64,000 nucleotides of DNA from Manihot esculenta (GCF_001659605.2 NC_035164.2:22238500-22302499), one strand, 5' to 3'; numbered from the stretch's first letter, positions 47,946-59,281 are shown. The notes: generated by a model not told the origin, from the letters alone. Numbers and translations: made by a program.

Positions 47946-48969
47946 ATGGTATTTTGCATGTATTATGATTGTCGTGTCTTGCAGATATTAGCATATTTAC
48001 TTACTTTAATATTCAAATTGATCTATTGTATGATTTTACAAGAAAATTATATGAAGTTAAAAGAACAGCATACAAGCCAGCACGTGAGATCAAATGTCGA
48101 AGAAGGTGGAAGAATTGTTAATGTTAATGAGTTGTTCATTGAAACAGCAAGAGGGCAGTAAGAAAGCCGAGTTTATGGGTTAGGCAGTGTTGCGTTTTCT
48201 GTCTTTTCTCAGATAGAATCAAGGACACATCAACAAACGTGTCATCGTTCCAATCACTAGAATGGAAGAGAAGTATAATAGTTTACATAAACTTGTGGAG
48301 GACCAAAATCATATGATACTTTTTAAACTGCTTTAATACTTGAACATCTTGACATAGTTTCAAACAATTATGTATTTTTCGTATTTATGATTTTTAATGT
48401 TAGATTATATTAGTGAGTTTTGATATTTTAGGTTGCAGAATTGTAGATTAAAATATATGTGTATATATTATTATTACAGGTTTAAGAATACAATAAAAAA
48501 AGAGACAAATTAGCTTCAAATGAAGACATTAGTGACTAATCAACTATAATATTGCGACTAAATGTCCATATCGGCGATCAAATTGTAAATGACAACTGAT
48601 TTTTTTTTTCATTTTACTACCAATTAACAACGACACAGAGATCAAAATAGCTACTAATTTGCAATCAAATAGCGATTAATTTGCGCTCACTAGTCAACGA
48701 TCTAGTTGTGATGAATTTAGTGATCAAATTTTTAGTTGTCTACTTTGTTAGGTGCTCGATTAGCGATCAATATTTAGTCACTAATTGATTGCTAAATAGC
48801 GACCAAAATAGTTTTGTTCACTAAATAATTAGCGACATGTCAAACATCTACAACTTTTTTGTAGTTGCCAATTCATCGCTATTTATAAATAGTGACCAAT
48901 TTTTGCCATTTAGCTATTAAAATTTTAGTCGCTATTTCATATTTTTTTTATATCACATTTTTTATAGTG
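47946..48969 (+). mobile_element. CACTA (En/Spm-like) transposon remnant, 3' end
   Basis: The right end at 48969 reads TTTTTTATAGTG, the inverse of a CACTATAAAAAA terminus. It is preceded (about 48530-48950) by many copies of TAGCGACC and AGCGATCA-like motifs in both orientations, as in CACTA subterminal regions. Upstream is a degenerate transposase tail (48019-48266). The left terminus could not be found. Confidence 0.65.
48019..48266 (+). pseudogene. En/Spm-type transposase C-terminal remnant
   Basis: The frame running into 48158 encodes NVNELFIETARGQ. After one in-frame TAA (48159-48161) the same frame continues ESRVYGLGSVAFSVFSQIESR to a stop near 48266. The pair 'ELF.E.ARG' and 'RVYGLGS' is characteristic of the C-terminal part of plant Ptta/En/Spm transposase-associated proteins. 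The nonsense codon and missing upstream part make it non-functional. Confidence 0.6.
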
Positions 48970-49661
48970 TTATTTTAATGCTAAAATTTTAAAATTATTT
49001 ATTATTTTAAAATGAATGTAAGAATATTAAAATGTTATGTGCGAGTTAGAGTTAAAATTAAAATTACAATAGAATCAAAGGACAAAGCTGAATCAAAACT
49101 ATCCCAATTTTATTCCAAATTAGATACTTAAAAATCAGAAAACATAAAAATTTAGTTTCAATTCCAATTTTGAACTAAGACCTGTACAATGACTGAAATC
49201 AAACCCCTATTTATTGTAAACAACTTGAAAAATATAATTTTGTTGCTCATAATAGGCAGGGTGGTGCAAATGCTTTCCAAATGCAGGACCAACCATTATC
49301 TAAGATTATATATTTCATGTGTGAGGGCCTTGAAAATGCATTTGAAGCTCCTGTTATTTATATTAAAATCAGATAAGATAATCGAATCCCCACTAAAGTT
49401 AAGTAATTTATGAGGAAAAATTGCTTTTGATATTAGAATTTCAAATTGATATTATCCAAGAATAGAATAGTACAATTTCCTCAAAAAACAAGAGCAAATG
49501 TATACAATTTCCATTCGAATAATACACATGAATCCATCCCATAAAGATTGCGGCGAATGTTAAAAGTTACATTTATTGTTCAAGAATATCAACCAACCAA
49601 CATTGTGGTTGTACATATACGTATATAAATTTTTAGAATGAAGAAATTAAGGATGTATCAA
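48970..49661. other. Intergenic DNA downstream of the pollen extensin gene
   Basis: AT-rich. The part nearest 49661 should contain the 3' UTR of the minus-strand gene. A 74-codon frame at 49189-49413 has no recognisable features and is not called. Confidence 0.5.
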
Positions 49662-52600
49662 TTAATAGCCTGGGAACAAAGGTGGAGGTGGGGATGAATA
49701 TTGGAAACCAATGTTTGGTGGTAGAACAATTTCGGTTGCTGGTGGTGTAGGTAATTCAATAGGAGGAGGAGATGCAGTAGGTAGTTCAATAGGAGGAGGA
49801 GATGCAGTTGGTGGTGGTGAGCTAATAGGTGGAGATGGAGAGGGGATAGGTGGAGGTGAGGACTCAACTGGTGGTGGTGGAGGAGATTGGACAGGTGGAG
49901 GTGGGGACTCAACAGGTGGTGGTGGTGAGTGGACTGGAGGAGGTGGAGACTCAACAGGTGGTGGTGGAGAGTGGACTGGAGGAGGTGGAGACTCAACAGG
50001 TGGTGGTGGTGAGGATACTGGCGGAGGTGGAGACTCAACCGGTGGTGGTGGTGAGGATACTGGCGGAGGTGGAGACTCAACAGGTGGTGGTGGTGAGTGG
50101 ACTGGCGGAGGTGGAGACTCAACAGGTGGTGGAGGTGAGTGGACTGGAGGAGGTGGAGACTCAACCGGGGGTGGTGGTGATTGTACTGGCGGAGGTGGAG
50201 ACTCAACAGGTGGTGGGGGTGAGTGGACTGGCGGAGGTGGAGACTCAACGGGTGGTGGTGGAGACTCAACAGGTGGGGGTGGTGAGTGGACTGGCGGAGG
50301 TGGAGACTCAACAGGTGGTGGCGGTGAGTGTTCTGGAGGAGGTGGAGACTCAACAGGTGGTGGAGGTGAGTGGACTGGAGGAGGTGGAGACTCAACCGGG
50401 GGTGGTGGTGACTGTACTGGCGGAGGTGGAGACTCAACCGGGGGTGGTGGTGACTGTACTGGCGGAGGTGGAGACTCAACAGGTGGTGGTGGTGACTCAA
50501 TAGGTGGTGGTGGTGAGTGGACTGACGGAGATGGTGTTTCTGATGTTGATTGTGGTGGTGTTGGTGATTCCATTTCTGGCTGTGGAGATGGTGTTTCTGA
50601 TGTTGATTGTGGTGGTGATGATGCTCCAAGTGAGTCAGATTCTGATGGTTCGGGAGCCTCAGGTTTTGAGGGTTGGGGTGCCTCAGGTTTCGGTGGTGGT
50701 GGTGAGTCGACCGACGGAGATGGTGTTTCTGATGTTGATTCTGGTGGTGTTGGTGATTTCATTTCTGGCTGTGGAGATGGTGTTTCTGATGTTGATTGTG
50801 ATGGTGATGATGCTCCAAGTGACTCAGATTCTGATGGTTCGGGAGCCTCAGATTCTGATGGTTGGGGAGCCTCAGATTTTGAGGGTTGGGGTGCCTCAGG
50901 TTTCGGTGTTGATTGTGGTGGTGATGATGCTCCAAGTGAGTCAGATTCAGATGGTTCGGAAGCCTCAGGTTTTGAGGGTTGGGGTGCCTCAGGTTTCGGT
51001 GGTGGTGGTGAGTCGACCGACGGAGATGGTGTTTCTGATGTTGATTCTGGTGGTGTTGGTGATTTCATTTCTGGCTGTGGAGATGGTGTTTCTGATGTTG
51101 ATTGTGGTGGTGATGATGCGCCAAGTGACTCAGATTCTGATGGTTGGGGAGCCTCAGGTTTTGAAGGTTGGGGTCCCTCAGGTTTCGGTGTTGATTGTGG
51201 TGGTGGTGATGCTCCAAGTGAGTCAGATTCTGATGGTTCGGGAGCCTCAGGTTTTGAGGGTTGGGGTGCCTCAGGTTTCGGTGGTGGTGGTGAGTCGACC
51301 GGCGGACATGGTGTTTTTGATGTTGATTGTGGTGGTGTTGGTGATTTCATTTCTGGCTGTGGAGATGGTGTTTCTGATGTTGATTGTGGTGGTGATGCTC
51401 CAAGTGAGTCAGATTCTGATGGTTCGGGAGCCTCAGGTTTTGAGGGTTGGGGTGCCTCAGGTTTCGGTGGTGGTGGTGAGTCGACCGGCGGACATGGTGT
51501 TTTTGATGTTGATTGTGGTGGTGTTGGTGATTTCATTTCTGGCTGTGGAGATGGTGTTTCTGATGTTGATTGTGGTGGTGATGCTCCAAGTGAGTCAGAT
51601 TCTGATGGTTCGGGAGCCTCAGGTTTTGAGGGTTGGGGTGCCTCAGGTTTCGGTGGTGGTGGTGAGTCGACCGGCGGACATGGTGTTTTTGATGTTGATT
51701 GTGGTGGTGTTGGTGATTTCATTTCTGGCTGTGGAGATGGTGTTTCTGATGTTGATTGTGGTGGTGATGCTCCAAGTGAGTCAGATTCTGATGGTTCGGG
51801 AGCCTCAGGTTTTGAGGGTTGGGGTACCTCAGGTTTCGGTGGTGGTGGTGAGTCGACCGGCGGACATGGTGTTTTTGATGTTGATTGTGGTGGTGTTGGT
51901 GATTTCATTTCTGGCTGTGGAGATGGTGTTTCTGATGTTGATTGTGGTGGTGATGATGCTCCAAGTGATTCAGATTCTGATGGTTCGGGAGTCTCAGGTT
52001 TTGAGGGTTGGGGTGCCTCAGGTTTTGGTGTTGATTGTGGTGGTGATGATGCTCCAAGTGAGTCAGATTCTGATGGTTCGGGAGCCTCAGGTTTTGAGGG
52101 TTGGGGTGCCTCAGGTTTCGGTGGTGGTGGTGAGTCGACCGGCGGAGATGGTGTTTCTGATGTTGATTGTGGTGGTGATGCTCCAAGTGACTCAGATTCT
52201 GATGGCTCGGGAGCCTCAGGTTTTGAGGGTTGGGGTGCCTCAGGTTTCGGTGTTGATTGTGGTGGTGATGATGCTCCAAGTGAGTCAGATTCTGATGGTT
52301 CGGGAGCCTCAGGTTTTGAGGGTTGGGGTGCTTCAGGTTTCGGTGGTGGTGGTGAGTCGACCGGTAGAGATGGTGTTTCTGATGTTGATTCTGGTGGTGT
52401 TGGTGATTTCATTTCTGGCTGTGGAGATGGTGTTTCTAATGTTGATTGTGGTGGTGATGATGCTTCAAGTGACTCTGATGGTCCGGGAGCCTCAGGTTTT
52501 GAGGGTTGGGGTGCCTCAGGTTTCGGTGTTGATTGTGGTGGTGATGATGCTCCAAGTGAGTCAGATTCTGATGGTTCAGGAGCCTCAGGTTTTGAGGGTT

Positions 52601-55226
52601 GGGGTGCCTCAGGTTTCGGTGGTGGTGGTGAGTCGACCGACGGAGATGGTGTTTCTGATGTTGATTGTGGTGGTGATGATGCTCCAAGTGACTCAGATTT
52701 TGATGGTTCGGGAGCCTCAGGTTTTGAGGGTTGGGGTGCCTCAGGTTTCGGTGTTGATTGTGGTGGTGATGATGCTCCAAGTGAATCAGATTCTGATGGT
52801 TCGGGAGCCTCAGGTTTTGAAGGTTGGGGTGCCTCAGGTTTCGGTGGTGGTGGTGAGTCGACCGGGGGAGATGGTGTTTCTGATGTTGATTGTGGTGGTG
52901 ATGATACTCCAAGTGACTCAGATTCTGATGGTTCGGGAGCCTCAGGTTTTGAAGGTTGGGGTGCCTCAGGTTTTGAAGGTTGGGGTGCCTCAGGTTTCGG
53001 TGTTGATTGTGGTGGTGGTGATGCTCGAAGTGAGTCAGATTCTGATGGTTCGGGAGCCTCAGGTTTTGAAGGTTGGGGTGCCTCAGGTTTTGGTGGTGGT
53101 GGTGAGTCGACCGGGGAAGATGGTGTTTCTGATGTTGATTGTGGTGGTGTTGGTGATTTCATTTCTGGCTGTGGAGATGGTGTTTCTGATGTTGGTTGTG
53201 GTGGTGATGATGCTCCAAGTGAGTCAGATTCTGATGGTTCCGGAGTCTCAGGTTTTGAGGGTTGGGGTGCCTCAGGTTTCGGTGTTGATTGTTGTGGTGG
53301 TGATGCTCCAAGTGAGTCAGATTCTGATGGTTCGGGAGCCTCAGGTTTTGAAGGTTGGGGTGCCTCAGGTTTCGGTGGTGGTGGTGAGTCGACCGGCGGA
53401 GATGGTGTTTCTGATGTTGATTGTGGTGGTGTTGGTGATTTCATTTCTGGCTGTGGAGATGGTGTTTCTGATGTTGGTTGTGGTGGTGATGATGCTCCAA
53501 GTGAGTCAGATTCTGATGGTTCGGGAGCCTCAGGTTTTGAGGATTGGGGTGCCTCAGGTTTCGGTGGTGGTGGTGAGTCGACCGGCGGAGATGGTGTTTC
53601 TGATGTTGATTGTGGTGGTGTTGGTGATTTCATTTCTGGCTGTGGAGATGGTGTTTCTGATGTTGGTTGTGGTGGTGATGATGCTCCAAGTGACTCAGAT
53701 TCTGATGGTTCGGGAGTCTCAGGTTTTGAGGGTTGGGGTGCCTCAGGTTTCGGTGGCGGTGGTTTTTCATGTCCACCACTTGCAAGAGAATGTGGGTCAG
53801 ATGGTCCAACCATTGGCCCAGGTGCTGGTGCTGGTGGTGTTTGAAGGGCAGGGACTTCTACCACCGGAGGTGATGGTGTTTTTGTGGGTTGAGGAGGAGA
53901 TGGGGTTGGTGAAGGTTTTGAAGCAGTAGAGGGGGTATGCTGTGGCTTTGGCACTGAAGGTGTTGATAGCTTAGGATGTGGTGACTTGGGATGAGGGGTT
54001 GAAGAGCCACCACCAACACCACCTCCTCCTCCACCACACTTGTGCTTGGTGCAATCCACATGCTTGCTCACTATTGGGAAACATTCCTTTGACGACTTTT
54101 GATGTGGTCTATTAGATATGCAATTGCTAACATCATCAACTACAATGTCCTTCTTTGGAAGGGACAAGCATACTTGAGCCTCTTCTTTGAAATAATTACA
54201 TGAGAATGTAAGATTCCTTAACTTTGGCAACTTACAAATGTTCTCAGGCATAGATCCAGTTAGCTTATTGTTTCCTACATTCAATTCCTCAATGTGCTTC
54301 AGGTCTGCAAAGGTAGACGGTAAGTTCCCAATCAATTGATTAAAGCTTACATCAAACACCGTTAAATTTTTAAGCTTCCCAATCTCCGGTGTTAAGCAAC
54401 CACTAAGATTATTGCTTAGGAAAATGATCTCATTCAAATTGGCCATATTGCCTATACTCTGAGGAACGCAGCCTGTGAAACTATTATATGCAAACACAAC
54501 AGTAGAAACAGTAGAGTTCCCCATAGTTTCAGGAATCTTGCATCCGAATCTATTGTTATTCAAGAACAACGCATCAAGATCCTTAGCAAAAAGTTCATCA
54601 GGCAAACAACCTTCGAAATTATTAAATCTAATGTCTAGATACTTAAGTACAGGCCAAGATAAGACAACCTTCGGGAAAGAACCAACAAATCGATTATTGC
54701 TAACATCAAACTCATGCATAAGTTTAAGTTTGCAAAAGCTTTCAGGTATAATTCCACAAAACCTGTTAGAGTTAATGTGGAATAGTGCAACATCCGTCAT
54801 AAGCCCCAATTCTGGTGGAAGGTAGCCGGCAATATCAGCTGAATTAAGATCAATACCAGCAACAACACTCAATTTTGGGTCATCAAGAGAAGGTGCACAG
54901 AAAACACCAGTATAATTACACACATTTGCACCATTCCAATTGCGGGTTGTGTTAAATGGATCAGAATATATAGCCTTTTTCCATGCCTGGAGGGCAATAT
55001 ATGCTTTCTTTAACCTTTGGTTTGCAAAGGTTATTTTAACATTAACCTCATATTCGAATTGGCTGGGAAGCTCTTCGTTCTCCTGGAGCGCAAGGAGCTG
55101 GCGATGAGCGATGAAAGATGCTTCAGAATCAGTCAAGGCAAGGGAGAAGGACAAGAAGGAAGAGATGATGATGGAGAATATGGTGAAGAGGAGAAAACAG
55201 CCCGAGGCTGTGGTAAGATTATCCAT
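49662..55226 (-). CDS. Pollen extensin-like leucine-rich repeat protein (LRX/PEX), about 1854 aa
   Basis: Single-exon gene. Start chosen at 55226 (MDNLTTASG): the frame is open to an ATG at 55289, but that ATG sits beside the TATA box, and a signal peptide (CFLLFTIFSIIISSFLSFSLAL) follows the inner Met. Mature order, numbered from the outer ATG: N-terminal domain to about 145 with NWNGANVCNYTGVFC; about ten leucine-rich repeats (146-385); a Cys-rich hinge (ECFPIVSKHVDCTKHKC) and Gly run; a Pro/Ser/Glu repeat domain (about 507-1588) with some 13 VDSPPPPKPEAPQPSKPE-type units; an SPPPPV(E/H/Q)S extensin block (about 1588-1815); and a tail FQYSSPPPPLFPGY typical of pollen PEX proteins. LRX proteins sit in the cell wall, bind RALF peptides through the LRR and anchor through the hydroxyproline-rich part; PEX members act in pollen tubes. 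Tyr is nearly absent from the extensin part, so Tyr cross-linking is limited. Confidence 0.93.
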   Translation of the reverse strand: MDNLTTASGCFLLFTIFSIIISSFLSFSLALTDSEASFIAHRQLLALQENEELPSQFEYEVNVKITFANQRLKKAYIALQAWKKAIYSDPFNTTRNWNGANVCNYTGVFCAPSLDDPKLSVVAGIDLNSADIAGYLPPELGLMTDVALFHINSNRFCGIIPESFCKLKLMHEFDVSNNRFVGSFPKVVLSWPVLKYLDIRFNNFEGCLPDELFAKDLDALFLNNNRFGCKIPETMGNSTVSTVVFAYNSFTGCVPQSIGNMANLNEIIFLSNNLSGCLTPEIGKLKNLTVFDVSFNQLIGNLPSTFADLKHIEELNVGNNKLTGSMPENICKLPKLRNLTFSCNYFKEEAQVCLSLPKKDIVVDDVSNCISNRPHQKSSKECFPIVSKHVDCTKHKCGGGGGGVGGGSSTPHPKSPHPKLSTPSVPKPQHTPSTASKPSPTPSPPQPTKTPSPPVVEVPALQTPPAPAPGPMVGPSDPHSLASGGHEKPPPPKPEAPQPSKPETPEPSESESLGASSPPQPTSETPSPQPEMKSPTPPQSTSETPSPPVDSPPPPKPEAPQSSKPEAPEPSESDSLGASSPPQPTSETPSPQPEMKSPTPPQSTSETPSPPVDSPPPPKPEAPQPSKPEAPEPSESDSLGASPPQQSTPKPEAPQPSKPETPEPSESDSLGASSPPQPTSETPSPQPEMKSPTPPQSTSETPSSPVDSPPPPKPEAPQPSKPEAPEPSESDSLRASPPPQSTPKPEAPQPSKPEAPQPSKPEAPEPSESESLGVSSPPQSTSETPSPPVDSPPPPKPEAPQPSKPEAPEPSESDSLGASSPPQSTPKPEAPQPSKPEAPEPSKSESLGASSPPQSTSETPSPSVDSPPPPKPEAPQPSKPEAPEPSESDSLGASSPPQSTPKPEAPQPSKPEAPGPSESLEASSPPQSTLETPSPQPEMKSPTPPESTSETPSLPVDSPPPPKPEAPQPSKPEAPEPSESDSLGASSPPQSTPKPEAPQPSKPEAPEPSESESLGASPPQSTSETPSPPVDSPPPPKPEAPQPSKPEAPEPSESDSLGASSPPQSTPKPEAPQPSKPETPEPSESESLGASSPPQSTSETPSPQPEMKSPTPPQSTSKTPCPPVDSPPPPKPEVPQPSKPEAPEPSESDSLGASPPQSTSETPSPQPEMKSPTPPQSTSKTPCPPVDSPPPPKPEAPQPSKPEAPEPSESDSLGASPPQSTSETPSPQPEMKSPTPPQSTSKTPCPPVDSPPPPKPEAPQPSKPEAPEPSESDSLGASPPQSTSETPSPQPEMKSPTPPQSTSKTPCPPVDSPPPPKPEAPQPSKPEAPEPSESDSLGASPPPQSTPKPEGPQPSKPEAPQPSESESLGASSPPQSTSETPSPQPEMKSPTPPESTSETPSPSVDSPPPPKPEAPQPSKPEASEPSESDSLGASSPPQSTPKPEAPQPSKSEAPQPSESEAPEPSESESLGASSPSQSTSETPSPQPEMKSPTPPESTSETPSPSVDSPPPPKPEAPQPSKPEAPEPSESDSLGASSPPQSTSETPSPQPEMESPTPPQSTSETPSPSVHSPPPPIESPPPPVESPPPPVQSPPPPVESPPPPVQSPPPPVESPPPPVHSPPPPVESPPPPEHSPPPPVESPPPPVHSPPPPVESPPPPVESPPPPVHSPPPPVESPPPPVQSPPPPVESPPPPVHSPPPPVESPPPPVHSPPPPVESPPPPVSSPPPPVESPPPPVSSPPPPVESPPPPVHSPPPPVESPPPPVHSPPPPVESPPPPVQSPPPPPVESSPPPIPSPSPPISSPPPTASPPPIELPTASPPPIELPTPPATEIVLPPNIGFQYSSPPPPLFPGY
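49840..50525 (-). repeat. SPPPPV extensin repeat block within the PEX gene
   Basis: About 40 codon-phased short repeats, mostly 21 bp (SPPPPVE, SPPPPVH, SPPPPVQ). They encode Ser-Pro4 motifs whose prolines are hydroxylated and arabinosylated in extensins. Confidence 0.9.
50526..53770 (-). repeat. Long Pro/Ser/Glu minisatellite within the PEX gene
   Basis: Modular repeat made of three blocks in varying combinations: TSETPSPQPEMKSPTPPQS, VDSPPPPKPEAPQPSKPEA and PEPSESDSLGASSPPQS. Positions 51292-52035 hold four consecutive units at an exact 186-bp period (starts at 51292, 51478, 51664 and 51850 on the plus strand). All length changes keep the frame. Confidence 0.92.
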
Positions 55227-55290
55227 TTTGTTTTGCCTTGAAACACCCAGGCTAATTAGTTGCTTATGGAAGACGATGAAAACAAGCAAT

Positions 55291-55300
55291 ACTTATATGG
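55291..55300 (-). promoter_or_regulatory. TATA box of the PEX gene
   Basis: The minus strand reads CCATATAAGT, 65-75 bp before the ATG at 55226 and touching the upstream in-frame ATG at 55289. Transcription would begin near 55262, so only the inner ATG would be in the mRNA. Confidence 0.6.
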
Positions 55301-55544
55301 GTATCGAAAGAATGGAGTTTCCATAACGAATGAGAGACCGTGGAAACAGGTCAGTAGGTAGAGACACCCAAAAAATTTGTGGTGAATTTTCATACACCGC
55401 AGTATTTGGCTAGCCATTCTAATTTTAGAGGAAAAAAAGAAAAAAAAAAGCGTACATTGCGATCTTCCTTTCATTAACTTGTTTTCAATTTTAGAGGATG
55501 AATAGCTGTACCTTAATTTTCTCTCTGTTTTCATATAAAGAACT

Positions 55545-55579
<35 letters not shown>

Positions 55580-56288
55580 CATAAAGGTAAATTGCATTGC
55601 CCATAAACTTAAGAATAAATAAATAATTATAAATTTAATATTTTAAAAAAAGTTTATTGATTTTGGTTTAACATTTTTACTTGCTAATTGTTAAGGATGT
55701 TAGATCTTATTATTAATACTTATTTTCGTAAGTTAAATTTATACTATTAAATTGCGTTGCTAAATTAATATTTTATCATCTTATATTATTTTATTTTTCA
55801 TTTATGATTTTTTTCATATTAATAAAAGGATAAACTTTTGTTAAGGTTCAGTTTAAGTTTTAAATATTTTCTTAATATTATTATCAAAATGAACTTTAAA
55901 TATATTTATATTTTATTAAAGCCTATCGACTAAAAAAATTAAAATTTTACTTGTTTTGCAATTTAATTAAAAAAAATTGTACGATTATGAATTTTCTTTA
56001 CAATTATATCCAAAAATTGGTGAGTGTATCTCTATTCACTTGACAAACCACATGACATTTTTAATTAATAAAAGGTGTGATCCAATGCAACCATATAAGA
56101 TAACCATGTTTAATGAAATTCCCAATTCCCTATCGAGACCCATCTCTCTCAACCTCACTCAATCTCATACCTTCATTCCCATGGTGATAGAGCCCCACCC
56201 CAATTTTTTGAAGCTAGCCTAAACTAGCAACCTCATCTCCCTCAATCACCGTCATTCAACCATAGAGAACGCCCTCAGACCACCCCTA
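55301..56288. other. PEX upstream region and AT-rich DNA
   Basis: Contains a poly-T run of about 36 at 55544-55579 and A/T-rich sequence, with no gene recognised. The segment nearest 55301 is the likely PEX promoter. Confidence 0.5.
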
Positions 56289-57514
56289 TGTAACGACCCG
56301 AAATCGGACCGCTACTGGCGCTAGGATTCAGATCGACTTAAGGTCGCCGGGACCCGTAGCAAGCCTAACATTCATCCTGTATACCTGTTACAATTCCATA
56401 CATGATCATACATTGTCATAAAAATTTTATACTTTTCATTCACCCTGCTTGATCTGATCATACATCATAAACATAAACATAAAACCCCTACTAAAGCCCT
56501 CATCAAATGCTTTAGTGAAGCTAGGTTTATAACTCATAAAAATATTATTAAACATTTAAGATCATGTACAAAAAGGGGATTGACCATAAACTAGGGCCAA
56601 GCACAATTCTATCCTCAAAACATTACTGTACCATCTTACATTACATTACATTACATTATTTATCATGTCCACAACTAGCTATTACATACACTGACTTTAC
56701 TCTTGCTGACCTCCTGATCTATCCCGTACCTGCAAACCTGAGGGTTAAGGGAAGGGGGTGAGCTACTAGAGCCCAGTGAGTAGAATAGTAAAACATTATA
56801 TTTAAAAAAATATGCTATAGTGAAATGCATCACATCACAATCAAATCACATCAAGGATGGACTTGTCACCATTAGCCCTCTACATTCCAACGTTCCGGGA
56901 CGTAGAATGGGTCAATCGGACTTTCTCTTAAACACAACATATCATAACATTCCAATATGCCGGGACGTAGAATGGGTCAACCGGATTTTCTCTTAACTCA
57001 TACCGGGACGTAGAATGGGTCAACCGGATTCTCACATCATACCATATCATCATCGCATCATACTGAGGACTAATGGGTCATCCAATATCCATCCACAATA
57101 TCATCATATTATGCAATGCAACACCTTCGTGAAGTCTAATGCAAACAACCTAGTACATATCATAGTATTTATGATGCATGAACATGTTTAAAATTTATTT
57201 AATTGAAAGCATAAGGTTACATTCTACTCACCTCAGGCTGACTCTGAATAGACTCGAAAGCAGCTGTCTCACTGCTGAGCTTCTGGGTTCCTCGGGTCTG
57301 AACCTACACATGTGGACTCAAATGAGGGACCAAACATAGACTAACATGACTATAAACATTTCCCCAAAAACCCCCTAAAACATCATGAAAACATGCATAC
57401 AAAACACCCAAGAAAGGGCTGGACAGGGGACTTTCGGCGGCCGAACCCCTCTCCAGATCCGAAACTCATGCACTTTCGGCGGCCGAAAGTCCCTTCCAAA
57501 TCCGAAAGTCTAAA
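56289..57514 (-). repeat. Tekay-family LTR, cut by Athila-like insertion
   Basis: Starts TGTAACGACCCG at 56289. It carries three CGGGACGTAGAATGGGTCAACCGG module units (about 56895-57025) and the start of a hairpin array (57432-57510). It is cut at 57514 exactly where an Athila-type LTR begins. The last five bases, CTAAA, should be the target duplication; the other half is beyond the window. Confidence 0.88.
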
Positions 57515-59146
57515 TGACAGTGCGGTTGTCGAAGCCGGTCAAAAATAACCTTCTTAGTTATCAACAATTTACAACTGTAGATAGTGGTGAAGGATCGTAT
57601 CCACAGAGAATTGATTTACCTATTTATTTTTCACAATCAAAACCAAGAGAACTAATTGAAAACACAATTGAAAGCAAGTTATTGAAAGCAAAGTGCAATA
57701 AAAGTAAAAAGGGGGGTTTTGAGATTGTTTTGACTAACAACTATGGAAAGCAAATAAAACAGCAAGTGATCAAAATAAAAGAAAGAATCAATATGAGAAA
57801 AGTCGAGTTGAAGATATGGATCCACTTTGGTTGTTTGGGTTGATCATTGAAACTTAGGTTTTCTTGATTCATTCAATAGATTAGTTATGGGGGTAGAAGA
57901 CGCTTCTCACCACCATGTCTCTCCTTATGATTAAATCAATTGGGGAACGTCCTCTAATCAATTACTAATTACCAAATTGCCAAGGAACATCCTTGGGCCA
58001 TAGGCATCAAAAAAATTATCAATTGCATAAAGAATGAGAGAGATCCAACCCTAGCTACTCAAACGCATGAGATGTTGCTAGATCATGCAATTCCTTGGTT
58101 TTTACACCAAGTGTTCTTAGGTCAGAATATTTCCAGCAATTATGGACTAACAAATATCCTAACTAACAATCAATTAACCTTGCAATCAAGAATCAAGTGG
58201 CCAATTTGATCAAAACAACAAAGCAATCTTAGAATTAAGCACAATTGCATGAATATTGAACTAATCAAAAGCAAACACTTTATGTTTAGATCTCACAACC
58301 CTTTAAACAACCTTAGTTTCAACCAAACTTCAACTAGAATTAGAGTTTCAGCCACTCATGGCTGAACCAAAACAGAAAATAAAAGAAAAGAAAGCAAGAA
58401 GATGAAGAACCAAAGATGGAGGAGCCCTTGGAAGGCCGGCTGCCCTTGGAGAGGTTGTGTGGAATAATCTTGCCTCTTCTTGTCTTCATGAAGCCTTTAA
58501 ATAGGACTTGAGAGGCTACCTAGGGTTTCTTGGTTGCCCAAAGTGCCCTTGGTCCAATATGTATATGTGAAGGCAAGAGAAGGGCTTTTTGGTCTTTTAA
58601 TTGCTCAAGGTGTGTTCAAGAAGCCTTCTTCACATTATTCATGCACTAAAGAGGAAGGTGGAGCCTTGATTTGAATTTTGAAAGTGCATGGCATAAAGTG
58701 GAAAACATGTGATCTTCAAGATTTGGCTCATTGAATAGGGAGGAGGCTGTTCGAGGGCACTTTCGGCCGCCTAAGTTGAGTTTCAGAGGCTGAACTTTCG
58801 GCTCTGGAATGAAGGTTCGGCGGCCGAAGGTGGCTCCGAAGGTGGGTGACTTTCGCCTCTGGACTAGACTTTCGGCTTCCGAAAGTGCTTCTGAAAGTGG
58901 GTGACTTTCGGTTTCCGAAGGTGCTTCCGAAGGTGGTGGAGTTTTGGCTTCCGAACTTCACTTTCGACTTCCGAAGGTGGCTTTTCTGTTTTTGGCACTT
59001 TTTGGCATTTTTAAGAGCATTTTCTCCAAATTATTTCTTTACACCTAATATCTGTAAAACATGATTAAATTCACAAAATTAGGTAGAGTAGGTGCAAATA
59101 AACATCAATAAGATCATGATAATATGGGCTAAAATATGCTCTATCA
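57515..59146 (-). repeat. Athila-like element, 3' LTR, 1632 bp
   Basis: Runs from TGACAGTGCGG at 57515 to TGCTCTATCA at 59146. The first 360 bp match the LTR at 63640-64000 with only about six substitutions and small indels, so these two are the pair of one element. A hairpin-unit array lies at about 58750-58980, and a TATA-like TTTAAATAGG lies at 58497. Confidence 0.9.
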
Positions 59147-59281
59147 AATACCCCCACACTTAGCCTTTTGCTTGTCCTCAAGCAAATAAACATAGCCAAA
59201 TAAGTTTTCTTTGCTCTAGATCCTTATTTCCACTTAAGCTCTTACTCTAGACACCTATTTTGAATCATTGCAGTGAAGAAT

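Noticed and set aside
49711..53929. Plus-strand frames of 1377 and 1141 codons
   Set aside because: They are antisense shadows of the PEX proline-rich repeat; the encoded low-complexity strings have no signal or domain, while the minus strand encodes a recognisable LRX protein.
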